Shown here: positions 28,869 through 36,758 of the stretch, one piece after another
Numbering within the stretch: the first letter of the stretch is position 1
Layout of the letters: each line of letters opens with the position of its first letter
Virus record (IMG/VR): IMGVR_UViG_3300033233_000088
Coordinates: 1 to 39,368 of that record
Direction: 5' to 3' (one strand)
Length of the DNA stretch: 39,368 bases
Origin: a virus
Translations under genes and position numbers: made by a program
The notes under the pieces: model-generated
Seen by the model: only the letters and a program-made list of their open reading frames with translations
What the model was told of the DNA's origin: nothing
Database searches by the model: none

Positions 28869-28874
28869 GGTATT

Positions 28875-30707
28875 ATGAAACTTCGAGATGAGATATTGTC
28901 CCGTAGACAGGCGGCAGATGATTACCTTTCCACTAAACGGGTTGCTTGGGACTCCTACGAAAAACTTTTCCATAATCAGGTAGCTGATATAATTTCTGAA
29001 GAAGCAAAATCGAAGGTTTTTGATCCAAAACTATCGACGCTTACCATTGAACGTTCTTATAGGGTTATGGCCCAGCTTGCGACAGGTAAAGCAAAAGCAA
29101 TATCTAAAAATGACCTTGGAACAGCACAGCTCATGAATTTAATTGTTGATAAGTATGTCAACGTTAATGCCAATGCCCAGTTTGATCTTCTTACGAAGTT
29201 TCGGATGGTAGATCTTTACAGTAATATTTACGGTAACTTCTTTACTCTTATTGATTGGGATGTGAAGAAGAATGGCTATGTCGGTCCTGATATTTGGCTT
29301 CTCAATATACGTGATGTGTTTCCTCAGGTTGGTGCAGTATCACTTGATGATTCAGACTATATAATTATCCGAACGTGGAAGCCGTTGTCATATTTCGAAG
29401 GTCTTACCAAGTCAAAGCGTGAAGGGTTCAAAAATCTTGATACTATTGTGACAAAACTGAAGGATAAAACCGGATCAAAGCAAGATAGGACAAGTGATGA
29501 TAAATCGAAACGTGAAGAGAATCAATATCCTAAGGGTGATCCAGCTAAACAGAAGGGGTATTTTGAAGTTTTAACACAGTATGAAGGAGATCGGTGGGTA
29601 GATTTTTGTGTTGATGCGGACCTTGAGTTTAGAGATATCAAAAATCCCAATGATGACGGGGAACTGCCGGTAACCTGTAAGTATTCAATACCACTTCTTG
29701 ATGATTTTATGGGAATGGGAGATTTTGAACGTGGCTCCTCAATGCAGAATCTTATCAATTCGACGTGGAATCTTTATCTGGATGCCTGCGAGATGTCGAT
29801 ATTCCCTCCGGTAATTCTTAACAAGGATAATATGGCGGTGCAGTCGTCATTTGCCTATATTCCGGCTGCCAAGTGGTTAGCACGATCAAATATCCAAAAT
29901 GTTGCCATGCCCATTCAACTGAATCCCCAAGGGGTATCGACGTTTAACAACGTCTATCAGGTGGCTAATGGATCGCTGTTGAATCTGTTTGGTACAACAG
30001 ATACGACGGTTACCCAGCAAACAGATGTAGGATTTGGCAAAACACCTCAGGCGCTTCGAATGCAAAATCAACGGGAGAACACAAGGGACAATGCAGACCG
30101 GTTCTTTATGGAACAATATCTTAAAACGACATACAAAAAGATGGTAAACCTTATCAGTAAGCGTCAATCGAGTGCTATTGCTATTCGTATGTTTGAACAG
30201 GAGATCGAGGAGCTTGCGCGAAGTTACCCGGAAATATCGGATATGTATGATCAAAAATCGGGTAAGCTAACTATTGATAAAAAAACAACGGGTTCAACAT
30301 TGTATGACTGGGAGATAGTGTCAGGGTCAACGATGATGCTTGACCAAAAGAGCCAACAGGAAAACTTAGCGTCGTTATTACAGCTCCTTACAGGTCCGGC
30401 CGGTCAGACGATTTTACAGACGATCCAGCAGGAAGGGTACGAAGTGAAATTTGGGGAAATTCTTAAAAAGATTGTCGCAAACTCCGGTATACAGGATTGG
30501 GACAAAATATTTATCGAAAAGACGCAGCAGGAGAAAACAGACGGTATGTTAGAGGGGTATTCACAGCAATTGCAGGCTAAAATGGCAGAGATGCAGGGCA
30601 TGGGACAGACGATGAATCAAGTACCGCCTCAACCGAATGGAATGATTGGACAACCAACAGCAGGGGTAGTGACAGATCAATCAATGGGAGGGATGCCGGG
30701 TGTTTAA
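28875..30707 (+). CDS. Portal protein
   Basis: 610 residues, ATG 28875, no Shine-Dalgarno. Helical N-terminus, then the central wing/clip pattern of portals: Y-S-N-I-Y-G-N-F-F-T-L-I-D-W (~113-126), I-W-L-L-N-I-R-D-V-F-P (~139-149), P-L-L-D-D-F-M-G-M-G-D-F-E-R-G (~273-287), N-S-T-W-N-L-Y-L-D-A (~293-302) and R-M-Q-N-Q-R-E-N-T-R-D-N (~395-406). A Gln/Met/Pro-rich C-terminal tail closes it. It forms the dodecameric ring through which terL pumps DNA. Context (terL before, scaffold and capsid after) is textbook. Confidence 0.85.
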   Translation: MKLRDEILSRRQAADDYLSTKRVAWDSYEKLFHNQVADIISEEAKSKVFDPKLSTLTIERSYRVMAQLATGKAKAISKNDLGTAQLMNLIVDKYVNVNANAQFDLLTKFRMVDLYSNIYGNFFTLIDWDVKKNGYVGPDIWLLNIRDVFPQVGAVSLDDSDYIIIRTWKPLSYFEGLTKSKREGFKNLDTIVTKLKDKTGSKQDRTSDDKSKREENQYPKGDPAKQKGYFEVLTQYEGDRWVDFCVDADLEFRDIKNPNDDGELPVTCKYSIPLLDDFMGMGDFERGSSMQNLINSTWNLYLDACEMSIFPPVILNKDNMAVQSSFAYIPAAKWLARSNIQNVAMPIQLNPQGVSTFNNVYQVANGSLLNLFGTTDTTVTQQTDVGFGKTPQALRMQNQRENTRDNADRFFMEQYLKTTYKKMVNLISKRQSSAIAIRMFEQEIEELARSYPEISDMYDQKSGKLTIDKKTTGSTLYDWEIVSGSTMMLDQKSQQENLASLLQLLTGPAGQTILQTIQQEGYEVKFGEILKKIVANSGIQDWDKIFIEKTQQEKTDGMLEGYSQQLQAKMAEMQGMGQTMNQVPPQPNGMIGQPTAGVVTDQSMGGMPGV

Positions 30708-31059
30708 TAAAAAGGTAGCAGTTAAACCTGATTTTTTTAATAATCTCCCAAGTCTTATACGGCAGGAGAAGACGGTAAAGTCAGAGGCGACAGACGAAGA
30801 ACGAATGCTTTTTGGTTTATCACAGACAGCAGGGTGGGCACTGTTACTACAGGATATTGAACGACTGCTTGATGAAATGGACCAGATGAACGAAAAAGCG
30901 ATTATGAATGGCGCAACCTATGAAGAAATCGGCAAAAATACATTGGTTATCAGTCTTGCTAAGGGAGTTATTCATAGGATAGTACACAAAGTAACGGATG
31001 CAAAAGAAGCATGTGAACGATCAACAGAACAATCAGTCGTCGGAGGAGCAAGTACCTGA
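30700..31059 (+). CDS. Small helical head protein, unknown (GTG start)
   Basis: 119 residues starting with GTG at 30700, overlapping the portal stop by eight bases; GGGAGG (30686-30691) is its ribosome site. All-helical (W-A-L-L-L-Q-D-I-E-R-L-L-D-E-M-D-Q-M, N-T-L-V-I-S-L-A-K-G-V-I). A small conserved gene at this place is usual in such phages; role unknown, perhaps portal accessory. Confidence 0.65.
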   Translation: MFNKKVAVKPDFFNNLPSLIRQEKTVKSEATDEERMLFGLSQTAGWALLLQDIERLLDEMDQMNEKAIMNGATYEEIGKNTLVISLAKGVIHRIVHKVTDAKEACERSTEQSVVGGAST

Positions 31060-31264
31060 GGCAGAGGGTGAAACGTTTGATTTTAGTAAACCGGATTTTA
31101 CCTTTTTACCGAACGGACACCATAGCTACCGGCAGCAGGGACCATATCTGGTGTGTAAAAGTTGTGAAGTACAACATGCTACATTTATAGGGATTGATAA
31201 GATTATGACGGGAGAAAATAATCATGGGGAGCCAATACTCAAAAAAAGAAACGAGATCAGATAA
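30998..31264 (+). CDS. Small protein with C-x2-C-x3-H motif, unknown
   Basis: 88 residues from ATG 30998 (GTG 31013 is an alternative start), overlapping the previous gene by 62 bases. The C-terminal part reads R-Q-Q-G-P-Y-L-V-C-K-S-C-E-V-Q-H and ends with P-I-L-K-K-R, a pattern I recall from phage head gene clusters. It may bind zinc. Overlaps the next gene by 41 bases. Confidence 0.6.
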   Translation: MQKKHVNDQQNNQSSEEQVPEAEGETFDFSKPDFTFLPNGHHSYRQQGPYLVCKSCEVQHATFIGIDKIMTGENNHGEPILKKRNEIR

Positions 31265-31721
31265 GGAGTATGCACAAAAGAAGGATGGGTGGTGCGGACC
31301 TGCTGCATTATCCTTTGCACTTTCACATATTGGAATAGATGTACCACAGGAGAAGTTAGCGCGCGATACAAAGACAACGACGAAAGCCGGTGTTGATCCA
31401 TACCCATTAGCAGAGGTAGCAAAGATTTATGGAGCAAAGACGCATATTCTTAATGGTAATAGTCCAAAAGATACGTTGATACAGCTGGATAAAGAGGTAA
31501 AACAGGGTCATGCCGTCATTGTTGACTATCTGGTAAGCGGAGAGGATGATGGCGGACACTATGTGGTATTTCTTGGTAAACAGGGAAATAATGTTAAGTT
31601 ATGGGACCCATCGGGAGGTAAAAAGACTATGATGGATACGTCCTATTTTATAGCCAATTGGAAGGATAAAGAAGAAAACGGTAAAGAGATGAAGAACTGG
31701 GCGATGGTATTGGGAGCGTGA
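31224..31721 (+). CDS. Peptidase C39-like cysteine protease in the head module
   Basis: 165 residues, ATG 31224 with GGGAGA upstream. C39-type papain fold: G-W-C-G-P-A-A-L with Cys24, G-G-H-Y-V-V-F with His112, W-D-P-S-G-G with Asp128, and Gln18 as possible oxyanion residue. The domain fills the protein; no signal peptide. C39 domains cleave double-Gly leaders in bacteriocin exporters. Between portal and scaffold a role in cutting scaffold or capsid during maturation is plausible; packaging into the virion is another option. Both are inference. Confidence 0.75.
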   Translation: MGSQYSKKETRSDKEYAQKKDGWCGPAALSFALSHIGIDVPQEKLARDTKTTTKAGVDPYPLAEVAKIYGAKTHILNGNSPKDTLIQLDKEVKQGHAVIVDYLVSGEDDGGHYVVFLGKQGNNVKLWDPSGGKKTMMDTSYFIANWKDKEENGKEMKNWAMVLGA

Positions 31722-31726
31722 ACGAT

Positions 31727-31747
31727 CCTACACTACATAGGTGCAGG
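31727..31747 (+). other. Imperfect hairpin after the C39 gene
   Basis: CCTACAC (31727-31733) pairs with GTGCAGG (31741-31747) with one mismatch and a seven-base loop. No U-tract follows, so it is at most an mRNA stability or processing element. Confidence 0.3.
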
Positions 31748-31797
31748 ATTGGGTATTCTCACATGACCGAATCGGTGTGTTAGGAAAGGAGGCCATC

Positions 31798-32559
31798 ATG
31801 ACAGATGACCAAACAGACGTAAAAGAGGTAGCTGGGGAAGAAGCCAGCATTTCGGAACCGTCGACCGAAGAACCAAAAGCAACCGGGGAAATACCGTCTT
31901 CAACAGAAGAAGCCACAGGACAGGAAGAGGCTACCACTGAAGAAGGTGGAACAGAAACGGAAGAAGCACCTAAAAAAGGAGCACAGGCTCGGATTAAAGA
32001 ACTCAATGCGAAAGCAAAGAGGGCGGAGGAGAAAGCTAGGAGCTTGGAGGATAGACTTGCGGTACTTACCGGTTCAGGAGAACCTATAGCGCCGGGGGCG
32101 CAATATACGCCGCAAATCGAACCAGGTCAGGAGTATAGCCCTGAACAGTACAAACAAGATGTACTGAAAACTGCCGATGCGCTGGTTACTATTAAGGTAA
32201 AACAGAGCGAGGCAATAAGCAGGATTACGACTGAAGCAAACCAAGTTGTACGGGCATATCCCCAGCTTGATCCGGCAAGTGATTCTTTTGATTCGGAGCT
32301 ATCTGATTCAATTACTGAGGCCACAGAGGCCTATGTGAAGGCAAGTCCTTACACAGCATCAGTGAAAACATTTGTTGATAAATTGATGAAACCCTATAAC
32401 AGGGCAGTAACGAAAGAAGTTGGCAAGGCGACGGAGAATTTAGCAAAGCAAGTATCCCAAGCTGCCACACGGCCTACTTCCGTATCAACAAAAGGTGGTA
32501 AAACAGACGATGAGAAATCTCTTGCAGAACTTGAGGGTGAGCTTGGATTTCACTATTAG
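31798..32559 (+). CDS. Scaffold protein
   Basis: 253 residues from ATG 31798, chosen for the GGAGG nine bases upstream (a GTG at 31741 is in frame but has no site). Residues ~1-60 are acidic and disordered (Glu/Thr/Ser), ~60-95 a coiled coil (A-R-I-K-E-L-N-A-K-A-K-R-A-E-E-K-A), the rest helical, ending L-A-E-L-E-G-E-L-G-F. Composition and position directly before the capsid gene are those of phage scaffolds. Confidence 0.8.
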   Translation: MTDDQTDVKEVAGEEASISEPSTEEPKATGEIPSSTEEATGQEEATTEEGGTETEEAPKKGAQARIKELNAKAKRAEEKARSLEDRLAVLTGSGEPIAPGAQYTPQIEPGQEYSPEQYKQDVLKTADALVTIKVKQSEAISRITTEANQVVRAYPQLDPASDSFDSELSDSITEATEAYVKASPYTASVKTFVDKLMKPYNRAVTKEVGKATENLAKQVSQAATRPTSVSTKGGKTDDEKSLAELEGELGFHY

Positions 32560-32615
32560 TCTGAAAGAACTTTGCACATAAGAATCTATCTTAGAAAGGC
32601 GGGTGATAATATACT

Positions 32616-33572
32616 ATGGGAGTAGTCGGATCAGGAATTAGTGGAGGATCAAATCCTAACTTATCCACCGGGACATTGTTACCCGGTGTATCCACGTATT
32701 ACGAAAAGGTCTTTTTGGCTCGTGCAGAATATCAGCTTATTCTTAAAGAAGGGGCACAGGTACGAACGCATCCAGCCAATGAAGGTCGAACCGTCAATTT
32801 TACCCGCATGAACCGCATTGCACCAGTTACCACTCCTTTGGGAGAAATGAGTAACCCCGTGACGTGTCCTATCAATCTTTCAACAGTAGCAATGACGCTT
32901 TCTGAATACGGCATGACGACAAACACGTCTCGTATCGGATCGCTTGTGTCTATTGATGTCGGAATGAAAGAGACAATAGCGGCAATGGGGCAGAATATGG
33001 GTGAAACCTTGAATAACCTTGTTGGTTTAGAGCTACAAAATGGTACGTCCTTTTATGGAAACGATCATTCGGTATCAACCTTTACCGCAGGGGATACACT
33101 CGATGCGTGTGACATTCGCATGATTGTCAGAACGCTTGAGTTAAATAAAGCCATGAAATATCAAGATGGATTATTCATGGGTAAAACCGATCCATATTCA
33201 AAGCATAATTTAATCGGCGACACGACATGGGTGAACGCAAAAACGTACTCAGATGTTAAAGATTTATATGCAGGAGAAATCGGGGAACTCTATGGTGCTC
33301 GTTGGCTTTTGAACGTTGACGTTATGTCGGGAACAGAGGCAACATCGACGGCATCAAGCGGAGTAGTTCGGTTTTATACCTTTGTTCATGGTCGTGATTC
33401 ATTTGGTTCATACGATCTTGAAAAAGATAAACCAAAACTTTATATCCTTCCTAATGTGGTTGATTCTAATTCGCCGGCAGGGCGTATTTCTATCGTCTCT
33501 TGGGCAGGAAGCTATGCATGTAAATTACTCAATTCTAATTGGGTAGTGAGTGCACGGCATTCGAGTGTCTAG
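32616..33572 (+). CDS. Major capsid protein, N4-gp56-like
   Basis: 318 residues, ATG 32616. N-terminal Y-Y-E-K-V-F-L-A-R-A-E-Y-Q-L-I-L-K-E (~28-45), T-V-N-F-T-R-M-N-R-I-A-P-V-T-T-P-L-G-E (~59-77) and the beta-rich C-terminus with R-I-S-I-V-S-W-A-G-S-Y-A-C-K fit the N4-gp56-type HK97-fold capsid family. No protease-site propeptide is obvious. A long hairpin follows the stop (33578-33611). Confidence 0.85.
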   Translation: MGVVGSGISGGSNPNLSTGTLLPGVSTYYEKVFLARAEYQLILKEGAQVRTHPANEGRTVNFTRMNRIAPVTTPLGEMSNPVTCPINLSTVAMTLSEYGMTTNTSRIGSLVSIDVGMKETIAAMGQNMGETLNNLVGLELQNGTSFYGNDHSVSTFTAGDTLDACDIRMIVRTLELNKAMKYQDGLFMGKTDPYSKHNLIGDTTWVNAKTYSDVKDLYAGEIGELYGARWLLNVDVMSGTEATSTASSGVVRFYTFVHGRDSFGSYDLEKDKPKLYILPNVVDSNSPAGRISIVSWAGSYACKLLNSNWVVSARHSSV

Positions 33573-33577
33573 TTGTT

Positions 33578-33611
33578 TTTGGCGGAAGTATCCTCAATAC
33601 CTTTCGCCAAA
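33578..33611 (+). other. Long stable hairpin directly after the capsid gene
   Basis: TTTGGCGGAAGTAT (33578-33591) pairs with 33597-33611 through 14 pairs, one G-U and one bulged C, around a five-base loop. No U-tract follows. It lies six bases after the capsid stop, where it could protect the capsid mRNA from 3' decay or be an RNase III-type cut site. Confidence 0.6.
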
Positions 33612-33627
33612 GATTGAGGAAGCAACT

Positions 33628-33873
33628 ATGGCAGATACGAGGACACATGATCTTGAGTCATTAGTTAAAAATCGTCGGAGTGCAAAGAATGCTTTTGAAC
33701 GGAATCTGGCAGATCGCACCATCCATACGATTATTCAGGAAAGTGGAGCAGTGAAGGAACGACGGGAAAAGTTGGTTATGGCTGTACGAAACAATGATCG
33801 ACGGGCAGTCTCACGATTTACGCATGAACTTTCGGTGATGAGAGCCAATGAGACAAAAGGGAAGGATTACTAA
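33628..33873 (+). CDS. Small basic head protein, unknown
   Basis: 81 residues from ATG 33628 with GAGGAAG upstream; the frame is open from 33550 but that part overlaps the capsid gene and the hairpin. Very charged and helical (V-K-N-R-R-S-A-K-N-A-F-E-R-N, K-E-R-R-E-K-L-V). Its stop overlaps the next start by one base (TAATG). Possibly a head completion or decoration protein. Confidence 0.6.
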   Translation: MADTRTHDLESLVKNRRSAKNAFERNLADRTIHTIIQESGAVKERREKLVMAVRNNDRRAVSRFTHELSVMRANETKGKDY

Positions 33874-34325
33874 TGGATACGGTATTTCGGAGTAAAAGTC
33901 AGGATACGGCACAAAGCCCGGAAGAGGAAATAGCCAGTGTATCTTCCAAGGTACGTGATACAGTTATAGGGCCGCATGACACGAGTAGTATCGAGGTTCC
34001 TTATACAGACTATATCAAAGCACATAATCATCCTCACGCTGTTGACTATTTTAAGTTGGGTGACCATTGGGATACTCCTGATGGAGGGTATGGACAAGAA
34101 GTGTCTATTATTGAAGAATATTTACAATCGAAAGTTGAACACGGGGAGATTGCTAATACTGTATCGGCAATCAAGAATGAACTAAAAACTATGGAGAAGA
34201 TCAATAACCTTAAACTTGAAGAACGGACGCCGATAAAGATAGGGACGATTGCGGCATATGTGCGGTTTTTAATGGATACGGATAATATAAAATATAATAT
34301 GAGAAAATATGGCTACTCCAAATAG
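33873..34325 (+). CDS. Head-associated protein, unknown
   Basis: 150 residues, ATG 33873 overlapping the previous stop by one base. Mixed structure with a helical C-terminal half (I-I-E-E-Y-L-Q-S-K-V-E-H-G-E-I-A, T-I-A-A-Y-V-R-F-L). It overlaps the next gene by 17 bases. Unrecognised; position suggests a virion or head-completion role. Confidence 0.6.
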   Translation: MDTVFRSKSQDTAQSPEEEIASVSSKVRDTVIGPHDTSSIEVPYTDYIKAHNHPHAVDYFKLGDHWDTPDGGYGQEVSIIEEYLQSKVEHGEIANTVSAIKNELKTMEKINNLKLEERTPIKIGTIAAYVRFLMDTDNIKYNMRKYGYSK

Positions 34326-34647
34326 ACCCTTGGCACAAAATAAGTATAGCGAGCAGTACATGGGGAATACCTCATTTGATGAGACATTTGGGGTAAATAC
34401 TACAGAGTCCCTTGGATTTGACGGTCAAAATCTGCAACGAATGACAGCAGATGCACTTGCTATCAAAGTAACCGTGTCAGGAGCAATAACGTATGTAGGA
34501 GTAGCAGCACCCGGTACGTCGCAGTCAGCGGCTTTTTGGCAGTGTAAAAAGATTGATGAGTCAAGCGGGACAGTTATTACCTATGCTGATGGTGATGCAA
34601 GTTTTAACAATACGGCAACTGATTTAACGGCATTGACGTATTCATAA
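34309..34647 (+). CDS. Small virion protein, unknown
   Basis: 112 residues, ATG 34309. Beta-rich with A-L-A-I-K-V-T-V-S-G-A-I-T-Y-V-G-V-A-A-P-G (~49-69), then Y-A-D-G-D-A-S-F-N-N. The pattern recalls short beta-sandwich decoration or fibre-base proteins. Followed after one base by the next gene (TAATATG). Confidence 0.55.
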   Translation: MATPNRPLAQNKYSEQYMGNTSFDETFGVNTTESLGFDGQNLQRMTADALAIKVTVSGAITYVGVAAPGTSQSAAFWQCKKIDESSGTVITYADGDASFNNTATDLTALTYS

Positions 34648-34648
34648 T

Positions 34649-34957
34649 ATGGGAGTAGTTTTTGATAAATTACTAGGAAAACCATTGTTGCATAATCATG
34701 GTATACTTGCATTTAGTGATTTTGGATCATTACCAATTGCCGGTTTAACCTACAGGGGATATTTAGTTTATGTATACGGAAGTGACAGAGCATTATGGGA
34801 TTCAATAGTATCCAATTGGAATGATACGGATACCAACTGGAATGATACGACAGATTCGTCCGATAAACTCTATCTATGTCATCGCATGAGTACAGGAGAT
34901 TACGAATGGTTAGACCTTACGGCTGCATTGAATGTAGGCTTATGGGATCAAACATAA
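34649..34957 (+). CDS. Small virion protein, unknown
   Basis: 102 residues, ATG 34649. Beta-rich and aromatic, with W-N-D-T-D-T-N-W-N-D-T-T (~67-78), an imperfect internal duplication. Gene order (capsid, small beta proteins, fibre) suggests a virion part. No family recognised. Confidence 0.55.
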   Translation: MGVVFDKLLGKPLLHNHGILAFSDFGSLPIAGLTYRGYLVYVYGSDRALWDSIVSNWNDTDTNWNDTTDSSDKLYLCHRMSTGDYEWLDLTAALNVGLWDQT

Positions 34958-34963
34958 CATACT

Positions 34964-35776
34964 ATGGCTAATCCGGCTGCTGACTATCCTACTGCACTTC
35001 ACACTAATACTGATATTTCAGCTTTTACTGCCAGTAAATTAGGCTCTACATCTCCCACGCATACCGCAGTCGAAGGAAAACAGGAAGAAGAGGTAAAAGC
35101 AGTACAGACGAAAATAGGGACCGGTTCTTCTACTCCATCTGCCGGTAAAGTGCTTCGTGCGACCGGAACGGGTACATCAGGGTGGGCTGCTGCTGATTTA
35201 ACAGCTGATGTTACCGGAGCGTTACCCGTTGCCAATGGTGGAACTAATGCTACTGATGCGGCTACGGCGTTTAGCAACTTGAAGCAAGCTGCTACATCGT
35301 CTGCTACCGGTGTAGCGGAGCTTGCGACCACTGCTGAAACTACGACGGGAACTGATACAGGACGAGTCATTACTCCCGACGGACTAGCTCATTCAGTCTA
35401 CGGGAAAGAGATTGTCCAGGTTAAAGTGTTTGACGATGCAACGGCTGTAGCAATAGGCGATGGGGCAATTATCTTTTTTATTCCGAGCGAGCTTAACGGA
35501 TATAATCTTGTAACTGCTCACGCGGGAGTTTCAACCGTATCCTCATCAGGAGCCCCGACTGTTCAGATTCACAATGTAACGCAGGCTGCCGATATGCTAA
35601 GTACACGTATTACTATTGATGCAAACGAAAAAACAAGTTATACAGCAGCTGCCCCGCCGGTTATTGATACGGCAAATGACGACGTAGCAACAGGTGATGA
35701 GATTCGTATAGACATTGATGTGGCGGGCACTGGTTGTAAAGGCCTTGCTGTAATCCTCTCTTTTCAACTCCCTTAG
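34964..35776 (+). CDS. Tail fibre-like protein
   Basis: 270 residues, ATG 34964 six bases after the previous stop. The linker G-A-L-P-V-A-N-G-G-T-N-A (~86-97) and A-E-T-T-T-G-T-D-T-G-R-V-I-T-P-D-G-L (~124-141) are widespread in phage fibres. The last ~120 residues form a beta-sandwich (V-K-V-F-D-D-A-T-A-V-A-I-G-D-G) that is probably the receptor-binding head. It is a second fibre besides the one at 12502. Confidence 0.75.
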   Translation: MANPAADYPTALHTNTDISAFTASKLGSTSPTHTAVEGKQEEEVKAVQTKIGTGSSTPSAGKVLRATGTGTSGWAAADLTADVTGALPVANGGTNATDAATAFSNLKQAATSSATGVAELATTAETTTGTDTGRVITPDGLAHSVYGKEIVQVKVFDDATAVAIGDGAIIFFIPSELNGYNLVTAHAGVSTVSSSGAPTVQIHNVTQAADMLSTRITIDANEKTSYTAAAPPVIDTANDDVATGDEIRIDIDVAGTGCKGLAVILSFQLP

Positions 35777-35779
35777 CTC

Positions 35780-35809
35780 TTGATTCAGCTATGGGATGTA
35801 TTATATAAT
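35780..35809 (+). promoter_or_regulatory. Promoter of the HNH gene
   Basis: TTGATT (35780-35785), 18 bases, TATAAT (35804-35809), 19 bases before the HNH start. The HNH gene thus seems to carry its own promoter, as expected for a mobile unit. Confidence 0.55.
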
Positions 35810-35827
35810 TCTTTTTAAAGAAGATAT

Positions 35828-36340
35828 ATGATATCAGAGGAAGTACGGAAAAAAATTAGTGAGCGTACTCGATTGGCAATGTCCAATCCGCAGGTGCGAA
35901 AAAAAATACGATTAGGAAAATTGGGAAAACCATCATGGAATAAAGGTATAAAATATACAGAAGAAGAAAAGAAAAAATTAAATATAAGTGGATTGATTTT
36001 AAGTGCTGGCTGGAATAAAGGAATAAAACGTTACTGGAGTTCATCAACAGAATTTAAGATAGGTCAAAAGGCATGGAACAAAGGCAAAAAATTTCCTGAA
36101 AGATCGAACGAAAATAGTCCTAATTGGAAAGGTGAAAATGTTAGTTTTGCGGGAATACATAAATGGGTAAATAGACATAAAGGAAAGCCTAAATTTTGTG
36201 AAATTTGTCATATTGAAAGTAAATATATCCATTGGTCAAATATAGATCATACGTATAGAAGAAAATTAGAAGATTTTAGACCTTTATGTCCGAAATGTCA
36301 TAAAAAATACGATTTACAAAATAGATTAGTTTTTCATTAA
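35828..36340 (+). CDS. HNH endonuclease with NUMOD3 repeats
   Basis: 170 residues. Three W-N-K-G-(I/K)-K boxes within ~36-90 and the S-x4-K-K-I-S-E-R-T-R start are NUMOD3-type. The C-terminal nuclease part has C-E-I-C (~131-134), W-S-N-I-D-H-T-Y-R-R (~143-152) and C-P-K-C-H-K-K-Y (~160-167): a zinc-bound HNH. AT-rich, with its own promoter, between the fibre gene and a unit starting with its own GGAGG. A free-standing homing nuclease. Confidence 0.85.
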   Translation: MISEEVRKKISERTRLAMSNPQVRKKIRLGKLGKPSWNKGIKYTEEEKKKLNISGLILSAGWNKGIKRYWSSSTEFKIGQKAWNKGKKFPERSNENSPNWKGENVSFAGIHKWVNRHKGKPKFCEICHIESKYIHWSNIDHTYRRKLEDFRPLCPKCHKKYDLQNRLVFH

Positions 36341-36350
36341 GGAGGAATAT

Positions 36351-36755
36351 ATGGCATGGTCAGCTAAAAAAATACAGGTGGATCGTGATGGAACTCATGC
36401 ACGAATTACGCTTGAATATACGAACGGTTCCCGTACCTTTGCGGAAGTTATTACAATCAGCGACAAACAGCCAGTTGATTATCTGGGAAAATATGTTGAT
36501 AAAAAGCTCAAAAGTCTGGCGGAGCTGGATACATATATAGAGGATATTAAGACTGTTAGCACTATTACACCGATACAGGAGACAAAAGATAGTAGTCAGC
36601 TTGCACGGGAAGCGTATACACGTACAATAATACTGTATCGACATATGCTTGAGGCTGTCCGTCTTGGGGTCATAAGCGATAAAGATACAGCTGTTATCAA
36701 TGCGAAACAATCCCTGATTGATACTTTCGACCCTTCGTATATTGATCTTTTTTAG
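36351..36755 (+). CDS. Unknown structural-region protein
   Basis: 134 residues, ATG 36351 with AAGGAGG upstream. Beta-rich first third (I-T-L-E-Y-T-N-G-S-R-T-F-A-E-V-I-T), helical remainder (Y-T-R-T-I-I-L-Y-R-H-M-L-E-A-V). No family recognised. Its neighbours are a fibre and a LamG protein, so a tail-related role is possible. Confidence 0.6.
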   Translation: MAWSAKKIQVDRDGTHARITLEYTNGSRTFAEVITISDKQPVDYLGKYVDKKLKSLAELDTYIEDIKTVSTITPIQETKDSSQLAREAYTRTIILYRHMLEAVRLGVISDKDTAVINAKQSLIDTFDPSYIDLF

Positions 36756-36758
36756 CGT

